From: Bacteroidales bacterium
GTDB lineage: Bacteria > Bacteroidota > Bacteroidia > Bacteroidales > Lentimicrobiaceae
Direction: 5' to 3'
DNA: 11,271 bases
Assembly: GCA_022837485.1 (NCBI GenBank)
Contig: JALHHH010000055.1
Coordinates: forward strand, 44,201 to 55,471
Shown here: positions 1 through 7,471 of the stretch, one piece after another
Position numbering within the stretch: position 1 is the first letter of the stretch
Layout of the letters: every line of letters begins with the position of its first letter
The notes under the pieces: generated by a model
Database searches by the model: none
What the model was told of the DNA's origin: nothing
Seen by the model: only the letters and a program-made list of their open reading frames with translations
Made by a program: the position numbers and the translations under genes

Positions 1-1046
1 TCCATAACGTACCATCCGTACCCCATTACTCCCACAATCAGCATCAGTATGGTAAATGCAAGCATGTTAAGCACAAGAAAGCGGGCCGATTTGCGCAGTG
101 CAAGGTAACCAGAAAGGGCAAAACCCGCTGCCAGGACAGGAAAAACAGGCCAGGTAACGGATGCGTTGCCGATGGTAAGTTGAGTGAATGGCATGGCAAA
201 TGCGGCATAAATAAACACTGCTGTAATAAACACCCATGTAAACCAGGCAGGGCGCGACGAAACGTCATTTTCTGTAACAACGGTTTCATCCTGCCTTGAC
301 CGCCAGTATTCATCCTCCTGGTATACCGGCGAGCGACGGGGATTCTTCCGTATCCGCCGCATATACCAAATGATATAGCCAATGCCAAAGATATTGATGA
401 CGATCCAGCAGAAAAAGCGGTATTCTATTCCTGAAAACAGCGGCAGGTGCGACAGACCCTGTGCGATACCTATGGTAAACGGATTCAGCAGTGCTCCTGC
501 AAATCCAAGGGCAGCAGCCACGTAGCACATGTAAACCCCTGTTATGGAATCGTACCCCATTTTAATAGCGAGGGGAACAAAAATAATTACAAAGGCTATG
601 GACTCTTCGCTCATCCCGAAGGTGGCCCCGAAGATGCTGAACAGCAGAACAACCAGTGAAACAATAAGATTGTCCATGCCCAGATGCCGGATAAACCGGT
701 GACGCTCGAGCCTGCGGGCCCGTTTCAGGAAGGAGAGAATTCCAACATCTATGGCTTTGCTGTGGTTCATAATCCAGAAGGCTCCGCCTATCATCAGGAT
801 AAAAACGATAATATCGGCTTTATCCACAAAGCCGTCGAAGAAGGCCGAGAAAACCTGCCACGACTGCGGGTTGTTTCCGGTATAGCTGAACGAGTCGGAG
901 GCTATAACCTCCCTTGGAGTGCCGTTTACTTCAATTGTAGTGCGTTCGTAGCGACCACCCGGAATTACCCAGGTAAGGAAAGCGGAAAAGAGGATAAGGT
1001 AAAAGATAATTACGAATGTATGCGGAAACTGCCGGGTTTTGCTCAT
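1..1046 (-). CDS. YfcC/DcuC-family membrane transporter, C-terminus outside window
   Basis: Inner-membrane secondary transporter of the C4-dicarboxylate anaerobic carrier / YfcC-like family (PF03606 type); substrate unknown, and relatives are annotated for dicarboxylates, amino acids or basic amino acid exchange. About 348 codons are present, then the frame runs off the left edge with no stop. Visible features: a first membrane segment at about residues 10-29 followed by the WVIPGG turn typical of the family; further hydrophobic segments near 78-94, 126-142, 150-162, 170-190, 210-228, 268-285 and 300-345; and the family motifs GATFGMSEE (140-148) and NPFTIGIAQG (188-197) followed by LFSGIEYR. 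A charged loop at about 229-265 separates the two halves. The start is the ATG at 1046, 18 bases after a TAnnTTTG box. It lies 108 bases downstream of the metallophosphoesterase gene on the same strand, but appears to have its own promoter. The family call is firm; the substrate cannot be read from the sequence. Confidence 0.85.
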   Translation of the reverse strand, partial: MSKTRQFPHTFVIIFYLILFSAFLTWVIPGGRYERTTIEVNGTPREVIASDSFSYTGNNPQSWQVFSAFFDGFVDKADIIVFILMIGGAFWIMNHSKAIDVGILSFLKRARRLERHRFIRHLGMDNLIVSLVVLLFSIFGATFGMSEESIAFVIIFVPLAIKMGYDSITGVYMCYVAAALGFAGALLNPFTIGIAQGLSHLPLFSGIEYRFFCWIVINIFGIGYIIWYMRRIRKNPRRSPVYQEDEYWRSRQDETVVTENDVSSRPAWFTWVFITAVFIYAAFAMPFTQLTIGNASVTWPVFPVLAAGFALSGYLALRKSARFLVLNMLAFTILMLIVGVMGYGWYVM

Positions 1047-1063
1047 AACAATTGCTTTGAAGG

Positions 1064-1071
1064 CAAAAATA
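1064..1071 (-). promoter_or_regulatory. Bacteroidota-type -7 box for the YfcC-like transporter
   Basis: Read on the minus strand the sequence is TATTTTTG, a full match to TAnnTTTG. Transcription would begin about 7 bases further on, leaving a leader of roughly 11 bases before the ATG at 1046. I see no TTTG-like -33 element at the usual distance; that position is occupied by the inverted repeat at 1088-1102. Confidence 0.45.
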
Positions 1072-1087
1072 AGCAAATAAGACGGAA

Positions 1088-1102
1088 TGCCTGCAGCAGG
1101 CA
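1088..1102. repeat. 15-base perfect inverted repeat upstream of the transporter gene
   Basis: TGCCTGC, a single central A, then GCAGGCA: seven bases complementary on each side. It lies in the gap between the metallophosphoesterase stop and the transporter start, about 17-31 bases upstream of the -7 box, where a -33 element would be. No T-run follows it in the minus-strand direction, so it does not read as an intrinsic terminator. An operator for a dimeric regulator is a possible reading, but this is inference. Confidence 0.4.
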
Positions 1103-1154
1103 CACGAATGCACAGTGTAAGCAGAGCCTTTGATTTATCGCCCTTTCGTGGATG

Positions 1155-2321
1155 TTACTCCGTGGTAGCCTTTTTGAATTTTACCTTAATAAGCACCACT
1201 TCCGGGCGATGGCCGGTTCGTACCGGCGGCCCCCAGCTTCCATAACCGGTAGAAACATAGAAGTGGGTATTATCAATCTTTTTATATCCTCTGCTTACTT
1301 CGTAAATGGCCCTGGTAATGTAATTGAGCGGCCAGAGCTGTCCGTGATGCGTATGTCCCGAGAGTTGCAGGTCGGCACCCGCCCGGGCAGCCAGCGGAAG
1401 ATCCCATGGCTGGTGGTCGAGAAGGATTACCGGACGGTTTTTATCGGTATTTGCGAGCAAGTCTGCAACTTCCTTGCGGGATTTTCCGCTGAAGCGGCCC
1501 TTGTCGCGGTCTTCGCGTCCGGCAACATAAAAAGCACCTTCCACATCCACTACACTGTCGCGGAGTATTTTGACTCCATGCTCTTCCAGATAGGCAACAG
1601 CCTTTCCCGCTCCGCCGATGTATTCATGATTTCCTGTAACGCCGTAAACGCCCAGCGGAGCATTAAGTTGTGCCAGTGCATCGCCCAGATTCCCTCGTAT
1701 AACCGGAGCCAGATCTTCATCCACAATATCGCCGGCAAACAGGATAATATCCGGATTCATCCCGTTGATGGTCTGCACAAGCCTGCCTGTCCTCGCGGGA
1801 CCTACCAGTGTACCCATATGCACGTCGGAAGCCATGGCGATTTTCAATTCGCTGAAGCGACCGGCCGGTTTGCCGATCTCTATCTCCAGGGTTTTTATGG
1901 CCGGAAAACGGGTATTGATATGTCCGGCAGCAACTATCATTATCAATACAGCCGATACCCATCCGAACAATTTGAAGCGAAATTCCGGAGCATACACCCA
2001 TCCCGGAAGGAAACCGGCAAGACCATCGGCACCCCTGAGCACATCGATCAGCAAAACAGCAAGAAAGCCGTAAAGCATTATACCAAGCCAGAGGGCACCG
2101 GTCCAGGTAACAACATCGCTGAAACCGGAAAGCCATACTTTTTCGAGAAAGCGACCGGCCAAGTAAGAAAGCGCAAGAATCCAGAACCCCCACTTAAACC
2201 ATAAGCGAAACGCATGACCAGCCGGAATGGCCTGATGAGCACGGATAAAAATATAGGAGTTAACGGCAGCATAAACGATAAAAACGATGCTGAAAAAGAG
2301 GAGAAACTGGTATGACTTCAT
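1155..2321 (-). CDS. Membrane-anchored calcineurin-type metallophosphoesterase (YkuE-like)
   Basis: 388-residue two-metal phosphoesterase with an N-terminal membrane region (hydrophobic stretches at about residues 3-22, 40-56, 72-92 and 118-135) followed by the catalytic domain from about residue 155. The metal-ligand motifs occur in order: D166-x-H168 (ASDVH), GD at 197-198 (FAGDIVDED), GNHE at 230-233, H303 (DHQP), and GHTHHGQ at 322-328. This is the YkuE-like layout, in which the enzyme domain is tethered to the membrane; related proteins are assigned to lipid or other phosphoester hydrolysis, but the substrate is not visible here. The same frame extends upstream to a TTG near 2462, but I chose the ATG at 2321 because a good -7 box (2343-2350) lies inside that extension and because the extension has no family resemblance. 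Neighbours on the same strand are a CPBP protease upstream and a transporter downstream; no functional link is evident. Confidence 0.9.
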   Translation of the reverse strand: MKSYQFLLFFSIVFIVYAAVNSYIFIRAHQAIPAGHAFRLWFKWGFWILALSYLAGRFLEKVWLSGFSDVVTWTGALWLGIMLYGFLAVLLIDVLRGADGLAGFLPGWVYAPEFRFKLFGWVSAVLIMIVAAGHINTRFPAIKTLEIEIGKPAGRFSELKIAMASDVHMGTLVGPARTGRLVQTINGMNPDIILFAGDIVDEDLAPVIRGNLGDALAQLNAPLGVYGVTGNHEYIGGAGKAVAYLEEHGVKILRDSVVDVEGAFYVAGREDRDKGRFSGKSRKEVADLLANTDKNRPVILLDHQPWDLPLAARAGADLQLSGHTHHGQLWPLNYITRAIYEVSRGYKKIDNTHFYVSTGYGSWGPPVRTGHRPEVVLIKVKFKKATTE

Positions 2322-2342
2322 GAAAACAAAGGCTATAAGTGC

Positions 2343-2350
2343 CAAAATTA
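2343..2350 (-). promoter_or_regulatory. Bacteroidota-type -7 box for the metallophosphoesterase gene
   Basis: On the minus strand this reads TAATTTTG, a full match to TAnnTTTG. It predicts a start of transcription near 2336 and a leader of about 15 bases before the ATG at 2321. Its position supports that ATG over the upstream TTG. No convincing -33 element is visible. Confidence 0.45.
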
Positions 2351-2552
2351 ACAGATGGAGGATAATTTGGTTTTTAATTTCCGGAAAAGAATCGCATTGC
2401 GCTGTTAGGACCGTATTGAACAGCAGGCTTCTTCTCCAATACGATAACCGGTGCAAATGCAACTGTGCAGCTTAAACGCTGAATCTGCAATCCGGCCTCC
2501 GGTTTTATTTACGCGATTGGGAGTAACGCATTAGCCCGGCTTTCCGGCAAAA

Positions 2553-3263
2553 TCAGATTAATCCAAAGCAAATAGCTATAAAACTGGGCCCGTTTAATCC
2601 ACCGTGCATGATTACGCCAATCCACGAATTTTTTGTCCGCTGTACGATGAATGATTGAATGAAAATCAGAGGCATCAGTGTTAGCAGCAATTGCCATCCA
2701 AAAGCTATATGAAATAATCCCCAGCCAAATCCATGAATTACCCATGCAAATTTACCAAAGGCTATCTCCTGCCTTGGCAACATCACTCCTCTCCACAATA
2801 ATTCTTCTCCAAGAATATTCAGAACCCAGTAAGGAGCCCAGACCAACAGCAGCCAATACCGGCCTTTTGACAATGGTTCAAACGACATAAAGGCGGGAGA
2901 ATGGTCAAATTCGCCAATTGTCAGCTCTAAACCTTTTATTATCAACATGCTGAATATGCCCACAACGATTACTCCGGCAAAGCACCAAACCAAATCCTGT
3001 TTTTTAATCCTGCGAAACCTCAGTCGCTTAATCAGGGTGTTTCTGTTTATTTTATAACCTTCCGATTTCAGTATCAGAAGGGCAGTTATAATCAGCGGTA
3101 AAAAAATACCCAGGCCTCCAACGATGAACCAGAAAAGAACTGTTTCCTGACCCGTTTCCCTGCTTAAAAAGGGAATCAGATATTTGGTCAGGACAAACAT
3201 TAACAAGGATGCGGGAATATAAATCATTAACGAACCCGCCAGTCCAAGTCTTTTAATTTCCAT
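2553..3263 (-). CDS. CPBP family intramembrane glutamic endopeptidase (CAAX protease/Abi-like)
   Basis: 236-residue polytopic membrane protein with the signature of the CPBP (PF02517; Rce1-like) family: EELLWR at residues 153-158 (EExxxR), a WGLFH segment ending at H185, and HGGLN starting at H220 (HxxxN). These supply the glutamate/histidine catalytic set inside the membrane. Hydrophobic segments cover most of the chain: about residues 10-32, 43-66, 93-112, 135-152, 168-185 and 190-205. In bacteria such proteins act as membrane proteases of unknown substrate, in bacteriocin self-immunity, or in protein maturation; no bacteriocin precursor is visible nearby, so an immunity role is unsupported. 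The second motif has W where the usual FxxxH has F. The start is the ATG at 3263; the frame also extends to a TTG at 3317, but that codon overlaps a one-mismatch -7 box (GATTTTTG on the minus strand, 3315-3322), which favours the ATG. Confidence 0.85.
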   Translation of the reverse strand: MEIKRLGLAGSLMIYIPASLLMFVLTKYLIPFLSRETGQETVLFWFIVGGLGIFLPLIITALLILKSEGYKINRNTLIKRLRFRRIKKQDLVWCFAGVIVVGIFSMLIIKGLELTIGEFDHSPAFMSFEPLSKGRYWLLLVWAPYWVLNILGEELLWRGVMLPRQEIAFGKFAWVIHGFGWGLFHIAFGWQLLLTLMPLIFIQSFIVQRTKNSWIGVIMHGGLNGPSFIAICFGLI

Positions 3264-3399
3264 ATTAACTGTTTTAGAGTGATTGCTAAACTGTTTGCGG
3301 GTTCTGCAATCGCACAAAAATCCGTTAATTATTCAGGATCCGGAAGGGGAGAAAGAACAAGCGAACTTCCGGAAGAACTCTCTTCCCTTACGGGGATTG

Positions 3400-5268
3400 T
3401 TATTTAAATTCTCTGAGCGACTCCTGTACGCCCTTATGAATTTCGTACCAGAATTCCAGGGAGGCTTCGCGGGGATCGGATTCAAAGGCATCGAACCATT
3501 TGATGAATTCCGGGCTGTTAATTCCTTCTTCCTTTTTGCGGAAAAGAAAGCTCTTTATGAAGCGTGTATTGGCTTCCGACTCCCACAGGACGGAGCTGTT
3601 TCGTCCATTGATCCGGCTGGCGGTATGCTTTATAGATTCCTTAAAGGCAACTCCTTGTCCGAAAAGCGACTCCACGATATCCGGGATCATCTCTTCGGCC
3701 CAGAGGCGATGAAAGCGGCATATGCCCATATTATCGATCATCAGTTCGGCAATCATACGCGATGCATTTACTCTACCCAGTTCACGCGGAGGAACAAATT
3801 CATCGCCATAATACATGTAATATTTTCCCATGATGGCCATGGGCGACAGGGCTCCGGGTGTCCAGTACTGGTTTGGAACCATCCAGCCGTTGCGGGCATA
3901 GGCGGAATAAACGAAAAAGTTAAGCAGATTTTCGCCTTTTTCACGCGAAAGCCGGCGGGCATACTTGCGGGCACCTTCCGAAAGGTCGATGTTGCGCCGG
4001 ATGATGCTGTCGAGAATCTCACACCCCAGGTCGGCATTATGCATGGAACCGGCAACCACCTCAAAAGCATCGGGAGAAAAACGAGGCATACGCGTAATCC
4101 CAATATCGCCGGGGCTGAGGAGTCCTCTGTCGAGGCAGTCCATAAGCCAGGAGATAACTCCTCCTGCTGAGATGGCATCAAAGCCATACGCATCGGCATG
4201 GTGGTTTAATTTTTCGGCAGCGCGCTGGTCGAATATCCCGCTGAGCGGACCCATGGTCTGGTAGGGCTCATAGTCCTTCTTGTAATGGTCGCGCATTTTC
4301 TTACAAACGGCTGCACAGGGTTCGCCGCAGGTAAACTGTTGCTTAGTTTTTATGGTTTCTTCGTTGAACTGCTTCAGGTAGTGTGAGGCGATGAAATCAG
4401 CGTGTATCTCCAGGCGTTTTTCAGCCGGCCATTCCGTGGAGCGGTAGTTGAATGCCAGCATTCGCGAATCCATGGTGGCATAGTTAACGCCGAATGTACC
4501 TCCGGTATCCAGATTCGGGTCGAAGCGGTACTTTTTAGTTGTCTCCAGGTCTTTGGCGGCAAGTTTCATGGCATACCTTTCCTGGAACCACTCATCGGCA
4601 ACCTTCCGGTCGCGGAAGTCCTCGTCGATGTGTGTTCCTCCGTAGATTACGGCAGCAATCCCATGTTCGCGAAGGAGAGCGGAACCAAAGCCTCCTCTGC
4701 CTGCCCAGGTGTCGACGTAGGAAAGTGCGCCACGCCGCACCGGAACAGAGACGATTCCGCCGAAATCGGTATGCATGGATGCCGGTCCGGTCGCAAGGAT
4801 CCGGGGCTCGTTTTCATAACGTGAGCGATACTTTTCGAAGACATAGTCCATGAGGGAATAGACTCCTGTCCGGCCCTGATTCCAGACAGTGTTAACATCA
4901 ACCGGAGCCACCTCTACCTGAATCTCCTCACCGTGTTCCCTGTTGAGGTACAGCACCGACGGTACGGGTGCTTTCCCGACAATGCTCAGCATATTAATAC
5001 CGAGGTTACCGAAAATCAGTCCGGCTCCCCCCATCGACGAGATGTAAAATCCGCCCCAGCAGGGAGAGAATCCAGTAAAGATTAGCCGGTTAGATCCCGG
5101 GAATATGGATCCAGAGAGCAGACCGTTGCCGATGTTCAGACTTTTATACCGGCCCGACAGATGCAAGCCCAGGTCAACCGGACCGAAGAAATCCCCGACC
5201 TTATATTTGCGGGTACGGTAGAAACCGTCGCCTGTGTTAACGAACAACACTTTCTGGTTTGTTTCCAT
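3400..5268 (-). CDS. Aldehyde:ferredoxin oxidoreductase family tungsten/molybdopterin enzyme
   Basis: 622-residue cytoplasmic oxidoreductase of the AOR family, whose members oxidise aldehydes (or related substrates) to carboxylates and pass electrons to ferredoxin, using a tungsten or molybdenum bis-pyranopterin and one [4Fe-4S] cluster. Visible features: the N-terminal AOR domain (about 1-205), including the glycine-rich AGRGGFGSALL at 189-199; cluster cysteines C314, C318, C322 and C517; and the two pterin-binding DxxGL-type motifs as DAYGFD (359-364, followed by AISAGG) and DNMGIC (512-517). The full length is typical of the family. The first three cysteines are spaced CX3CX3C rather than the familiar CX2CX3C. 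No ferredoxin, partner subunit or molybdopterin biosynthesis gene is adjacent. The ATG at 5268 follows an A/T-rich leader, typical of Bacteroidota. The gene lies 81 bases after the DUF4476 gene on the same strand with no TAnnTTTG box between them, so they may share a transcript. Metal and substrate are not predictable from the sequence. Confidence 0.92.
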   Translation of the reverse strand: METNQKVLFVNTGDGFYRTRKYKVGDFFGPVDLGLHLSGRYKSLNIGNGLLSGSIFPGSNRLIFTGFSPCWGGFYISSMGGAGLIFGNLGINMLSIVGKAPVPSVLYLNREHGEEIQVEVAPVDVNTVWNQGRTGVYSLMDYVFEKYRSRYENEPRILATGPASMHTDFGGIVSVPVRRGALSYVDTWAGRGGFGSALLREHGIAAVIYGGTHIDEDFRDRKVADEWFQERYAMKLAAKDLETTKKYRFDPNLDTGGTFGVNYATMDSRMLAFNYRSTEWPAEKRLEIHADFIASHYLKQFNEETIKTKQQFTCGEPCAAVCKKMRDHYKKDYEPYQTMGPLSGIFDQRAAEKLNHHADAYGFDAISAGGVISWLMDCLDRGLLSPGDIGITRMPRFSPDAFEVVAGSMHNADLGCEILDSIIRRNIDLSEGARKYARRLSREKGENLLNFFVYSAYARNGWMVPNQYWTPGALSPMAIMGKYYMYYGDEFVPPRELGRVNASRMIAELMIDNMGICRFHRLWAEEMIPDIVESLFGQGVAFKESIKHTASRINGRNSSVLWESEANTRFIKSFLFRKKEEGINSPEFIKWFDAFESDPREASLEFWYEIHKGVQESLREFK

Positions 5269-5349
5269 AATTGCACCCCCGGGAATTTTATTTTTATGAA
5301 TTGCAGTCAGTATAATAGTCCTGCATCCAGCAGTTAATACGTCAGCGGT

Positions 5350-6429
5350 CTATTTCGTTTCCAGGAATTTCATCAGCTTTTCTTTGGTACTGCTGAAAGA
5401 GAACTCCTCGGCAACGAGATAGTAATTATCCTTATCGGTCGTAAAATCCCAGGCAAACATTGCAATATCGAGGCGTGCATCGTCGAACGAAAAGAGTTTC
5501 ACGATCTCCTTTATCTGCATGGTTGTAAAGCACATTTTGCTGCGCAGTATCTGTCGAGTAAGGGTTACCCTGGTATTGTTGAAGCTCTCTTTCTTAATGG
5601 AAGTGAGAATCTGGGTAAACTCCTCAGGGGAAACGTAGCACGGAGGACCCAGTGGCTGGGGTACCGGTACCGGTTGCCTTATCAGTTCGTTGTAGGCATT
5701 TCTGTTGGGGACGTGAGAAAACAGCTGAGCGCCCAGCGGCAGATTATCCACATCATAAATGGAAGGAATGGCTTGTCTGAAAAAATTAAGGCGGTTGTTT
5801 TCCGATTGCAGCAACGAAGCAAGTTTCATCGCCTGTTCAACGGCAATGCAGTTATTCTCAACAATCTGACGAAGCAGGATTACGCGGTGTGCTTCGGCAG
5901 GATTATCCCTGACCTGAACGGCAAGTCTAACAAATTCTTCGTTGTTTACAGGAAAGCGGCAGTTTGAAACGCCCCGGTACTGGTTCCAGTCGGGATACTG
6001 AAAAGCGGGCCAGTTGAGGCTCAGAGGCGGCTCATAGGGAGGGATGTAATCCATGGGACGGTTCTCCGTCGATACAATAAAATCGTGGAGCATAAAAACG
6101 GTTGAGAAATAAGCAAATTCATCGTACACGAAGTAAAAATTCTCCTTATCAACGGTATTAGGCCAGGCGGCCTGTGCAAAACGGAGCCTGCTGTAATCGT
6201 CGATAAATTGAGAAGCAATGGTTTTTACCTGCTGCGCTGAAAAGCAGTTATTCCCGGCAACGGTAATTGCAGCTTTAAGTTTGAGTTCCTCAGTGGGTTG
6301 CATTGCAACCGACCGTTGTTTCTGCCTGAATACCGGCTCCGGCATGGGAGTTTCACACCGGTAGGGGCGCTGCGCAGACAGCTGAGCCACGGAAATAATC
6401 AAAATAAAAAGGGTGGTAATCGCTTTCAT
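5350..6429 (-). CDS. Exported protein with three DUF4476-like repeats
   Basis: 359-residue protein with a type I signal peptide (hydrophobic residues 4-15, cleavage probably within LSAQ near residues 17-20). The C-terminal unit (about 264-359) fits DUF4476 (PF14771): FTQILTSIKKESFNNTR, then a helix with QIKEIVKLFSFDDARLDIA, AWDFTTDKDNYYLVAEEFSF and a closing helix. Two more diverged copies precede it, at about 47-120 (SAQQVKTIASQF, LRFAQAAW, DKENFYFVYDEFAYFST) and 157-250 (NNEEFVRLA, HRVILLRQIVENNC, LFSHV, AYNELI). Its six cysteines fall into three pairs with near-equal spacing: C25/C62, C157/C194 and C264/C300. Proline-rich linkers (about 126-145 and 251-263) separate the units. DUF4476 is common in Bacteroidota secreted proteins and has no known activity. 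The ATG at 6429 is chosen because it starts directly on the signal peptide; the frame upstream, back to a TTG at 6669, has no such feature. A -7-like box with one extra spacer base (TAATTTTTG on the minus strand, 6558-6566) would give a leader of about 120 bases. Confidence 0.85.
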   Translation of the reverse strand: MKAITTLFILIISVAQLSAQRPYRCETPMPEPVFRQKQRSVAMQPTEELKLKAAITVAGNNCFSAQQVKTIASQFIDDYSRLRFAQAAWPNTVDKENFYFVYDEFAYFSTVFMLHDFIVSTENRPMDYIPPYEPPLSLNWPAFQYPDWNQYRGVSNCRFPVNNEEFVRLAVQVRDNPAEAHRVILLRQIVENNCIAVEQAMKLASLLQSENNRLNFFRQAIPSIYDVDNLPLGAQLFSHVPNRNAYNELIRQPVPVPQPLGPPCYVSPEEFTQILTSIKKESFNNTRVTLTRQILRSKMCFTTMQIKEIVKLFSFDDARLDIAMFAWDFTTDKDNYYLVAEEFSFSSTKEKLMKFLETK

Positions 6430-6790
6430 GTGTTTTTTAATTGATTGATTATGAATTGAAAAACAGACCTGCTTCCGTACCGTAAAGCCATCAGGTCGAT
6501 TGCGGTTTGTCGTCAATTTTCTGATGCCAATATCGGAACACTTCATTAAAAATCCTACAAAAATTACATGCATTCCCCGGGCAGCATGCAGGGTGGTGTG
6601 ATGACAATTTTCATGCCATCCGGGAATAGAAGCTGCCGGCCGATTCGATATCTGCCTGTTTACGGGCAACAGCGGCCCCTGGATAACGTATGGAAGGTTT
6701 CTGCATATCGGAATATCGGAGACGGGATATACCGGACCTTGCTTGCATACGGGTGATCGGAGGATGAGGTGAAGGCAGTTATCTGGCGAG
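6430..6790. other. 361-base gap with no supported gene
   Basis: It lies between the end of the GNAT gene and the start of the DUF4476 gene, both on the minus strand. It holds the upstream region of the DUF4476 gene: A/T-rich near 6430-6465, with a near-consensus -7 box at 6558-6566. The only sizeable open frame, a 62-codon one on the plus strand at 6568-6756, has no recognisable content. A short stem (CTGTT/AACAG with a 7-base loop, 6656-6672) is too weak to call a terminator. I see no RNA gene or repeat array here. Confidence 0.6.
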
Positions 6791-7267
6791 TCAGCCGAGG
6801 GGGCGTATCATCCATTCGAAGGTGATGTAGTGATCGCCGTTCATCCCTGCTTTTTGGTATACTTCGCGGGCTTTCAGGTTTGTTTTATCTACATAAAGCC
6901 GGATGCCTGCCACATCGGTGCGATCTGCTGCTTTCTGCTTAACCGCCGCATACATGGCTCCGAAGACCCCTGCCTGGCGCATTTCGGGCAGCACATAAAC
7001 GGATTGCAGCCACCACACCCATGAACCCCGCCAGTCGCTCCATTCGGGCGTTACCATAAGGCATCCCGCCCGGGTTTCCCGGTCTTCGGCAACAAGGTAA
7101 AAGCCTCTCGAAGGATCATCAAATACCATGGTAACGCCCCGCAGCAGGGCATCGCGATTAAGCGTGATATTTTCGGTTTCAAAAGCCATTTGCATCTGGC
7201 AGCCGGCAATAAAAAAAATATCTTCACGGCTGGCTTCTCTTACGTTGGTTAGGGTAAATCGTTTCAT
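6791..7267 (-). CDS. GNAT family N-acetyltransferase
   Basis: 158-residue acetyl-CoA-dependent acyltransferase. The acetyl-CoA pyrophosphate-binding motif A is visible as VYVLPEMRQAGVFGAMY at about residues 90-106 (R97-QAGVFG, a variant of R/QxxGxG/A), preceded by the W/L-rich strand WVWWLQS. Motif B follows as LYVDKTNLKAREVYQKAGM (124-142), the usual C-terminal strand and helix. The N-terminal part (VREASREDIFFIAGCQMQM) is the typical first helix of the fold. The substrate cannot be told; a small amine or a protein N-terminus are both possible. The ATG at 7267 is chosen over a TTG at 7354 in the same frame, because homologous content begins at MKRFTLTNVREA. The gene is divergent from the PurF-like gene, with a 204-base shared upstream region in which I see no clear minus-strand -7 box. 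Confidence 0.85.
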   Translation of the reverse strand: MKRFTLTNVREASREDIFFIAGCQMQMAFETENITLNRDALLRGVTMVFDDPSRGFYLVAEDRETRAGCLMVTPEWSDWRGSWVWWLQSVYVLPEMRQAGVFGAMYAAVKQKAADRTDVAGIRLYVDKTNLKAREVYQKAGMNGDHYITFEWMIRPLG

Positions 7268-7391
7268 ATAAAGGTGGGGAATCGGGATAAAAGCCCGGCA
7301 AACAGCAGTTAACGGGAGAAAGGAAGCACAACAGAAACAATGGCATCCGTTCAATCATTTCAGAAGTGTTATTACCGGGGCGTAATTTGTT

Positions 7392-7399
7392 TAATTTTG
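7392..7399 (+). promoter_or_regulatory. Bacteroidota-type -7 box for the PurF-like gene
   Basis: TAATTTTG, a full match to TAnnTTTG, 73 bases before the ATG at 7472. A second, shorter-spaced copy (TAATTTG) starts at 7383. No good TTTG -33 element is visible. The box lies downstream of the ATG at 7340 that opens the same frame, so it supports translation from 7472. The predicted leader, about 65 bases, contains a run of nine G. Confidence 0.45.
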
Positions 7400-7471
7400 C
7401 GGGGTCCGGACGGGGGGGGGCCAAAGCCGGAACCTCACCGCAAATATAAGCATAACGCAAATCTGAACCGA

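Noticed and set aside
684..1133. 149-codon open frame on the plus strand
   Set aside because: It lies opposite the YfcC-like transporter, whose membrane segments and motifs are clear on the minus strand.
1152..2204. 350-codon open frame on the plus strand
   Set aside because: It is antisense to the metallophosphoesterase, whose metal-binding motifs are all intact. The plus-strand protein has no recognisable motif and unusual composition.
2553..3263. CPBP protease as part of a bacteriocin or abortive-infection system
   Set aside because: No precursor peptide, exporter or other defence gene is nearby; the neighbours are a phosphoesterase and an oxidoreductase.
3366..3375. CTTCCGGAAG palindrome downstream of the AOR-family gene
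   Set aside because: Ten-base palindromes are frequent by chance; there is no T-run and no second copy of the whole element.
3283..4170. 295-codon open frame on the plus strand
   Set aside because: It is antisense to the 3' half of the AOR-family gene, which is complete and well conserved. The frame is a by-product of that gene's codon use.
6568..6756. 62-codon open frame on the plus strand in the large gap
   Set aside because: It has no recognisable domain, no signal or membrane segment and no promoter box.
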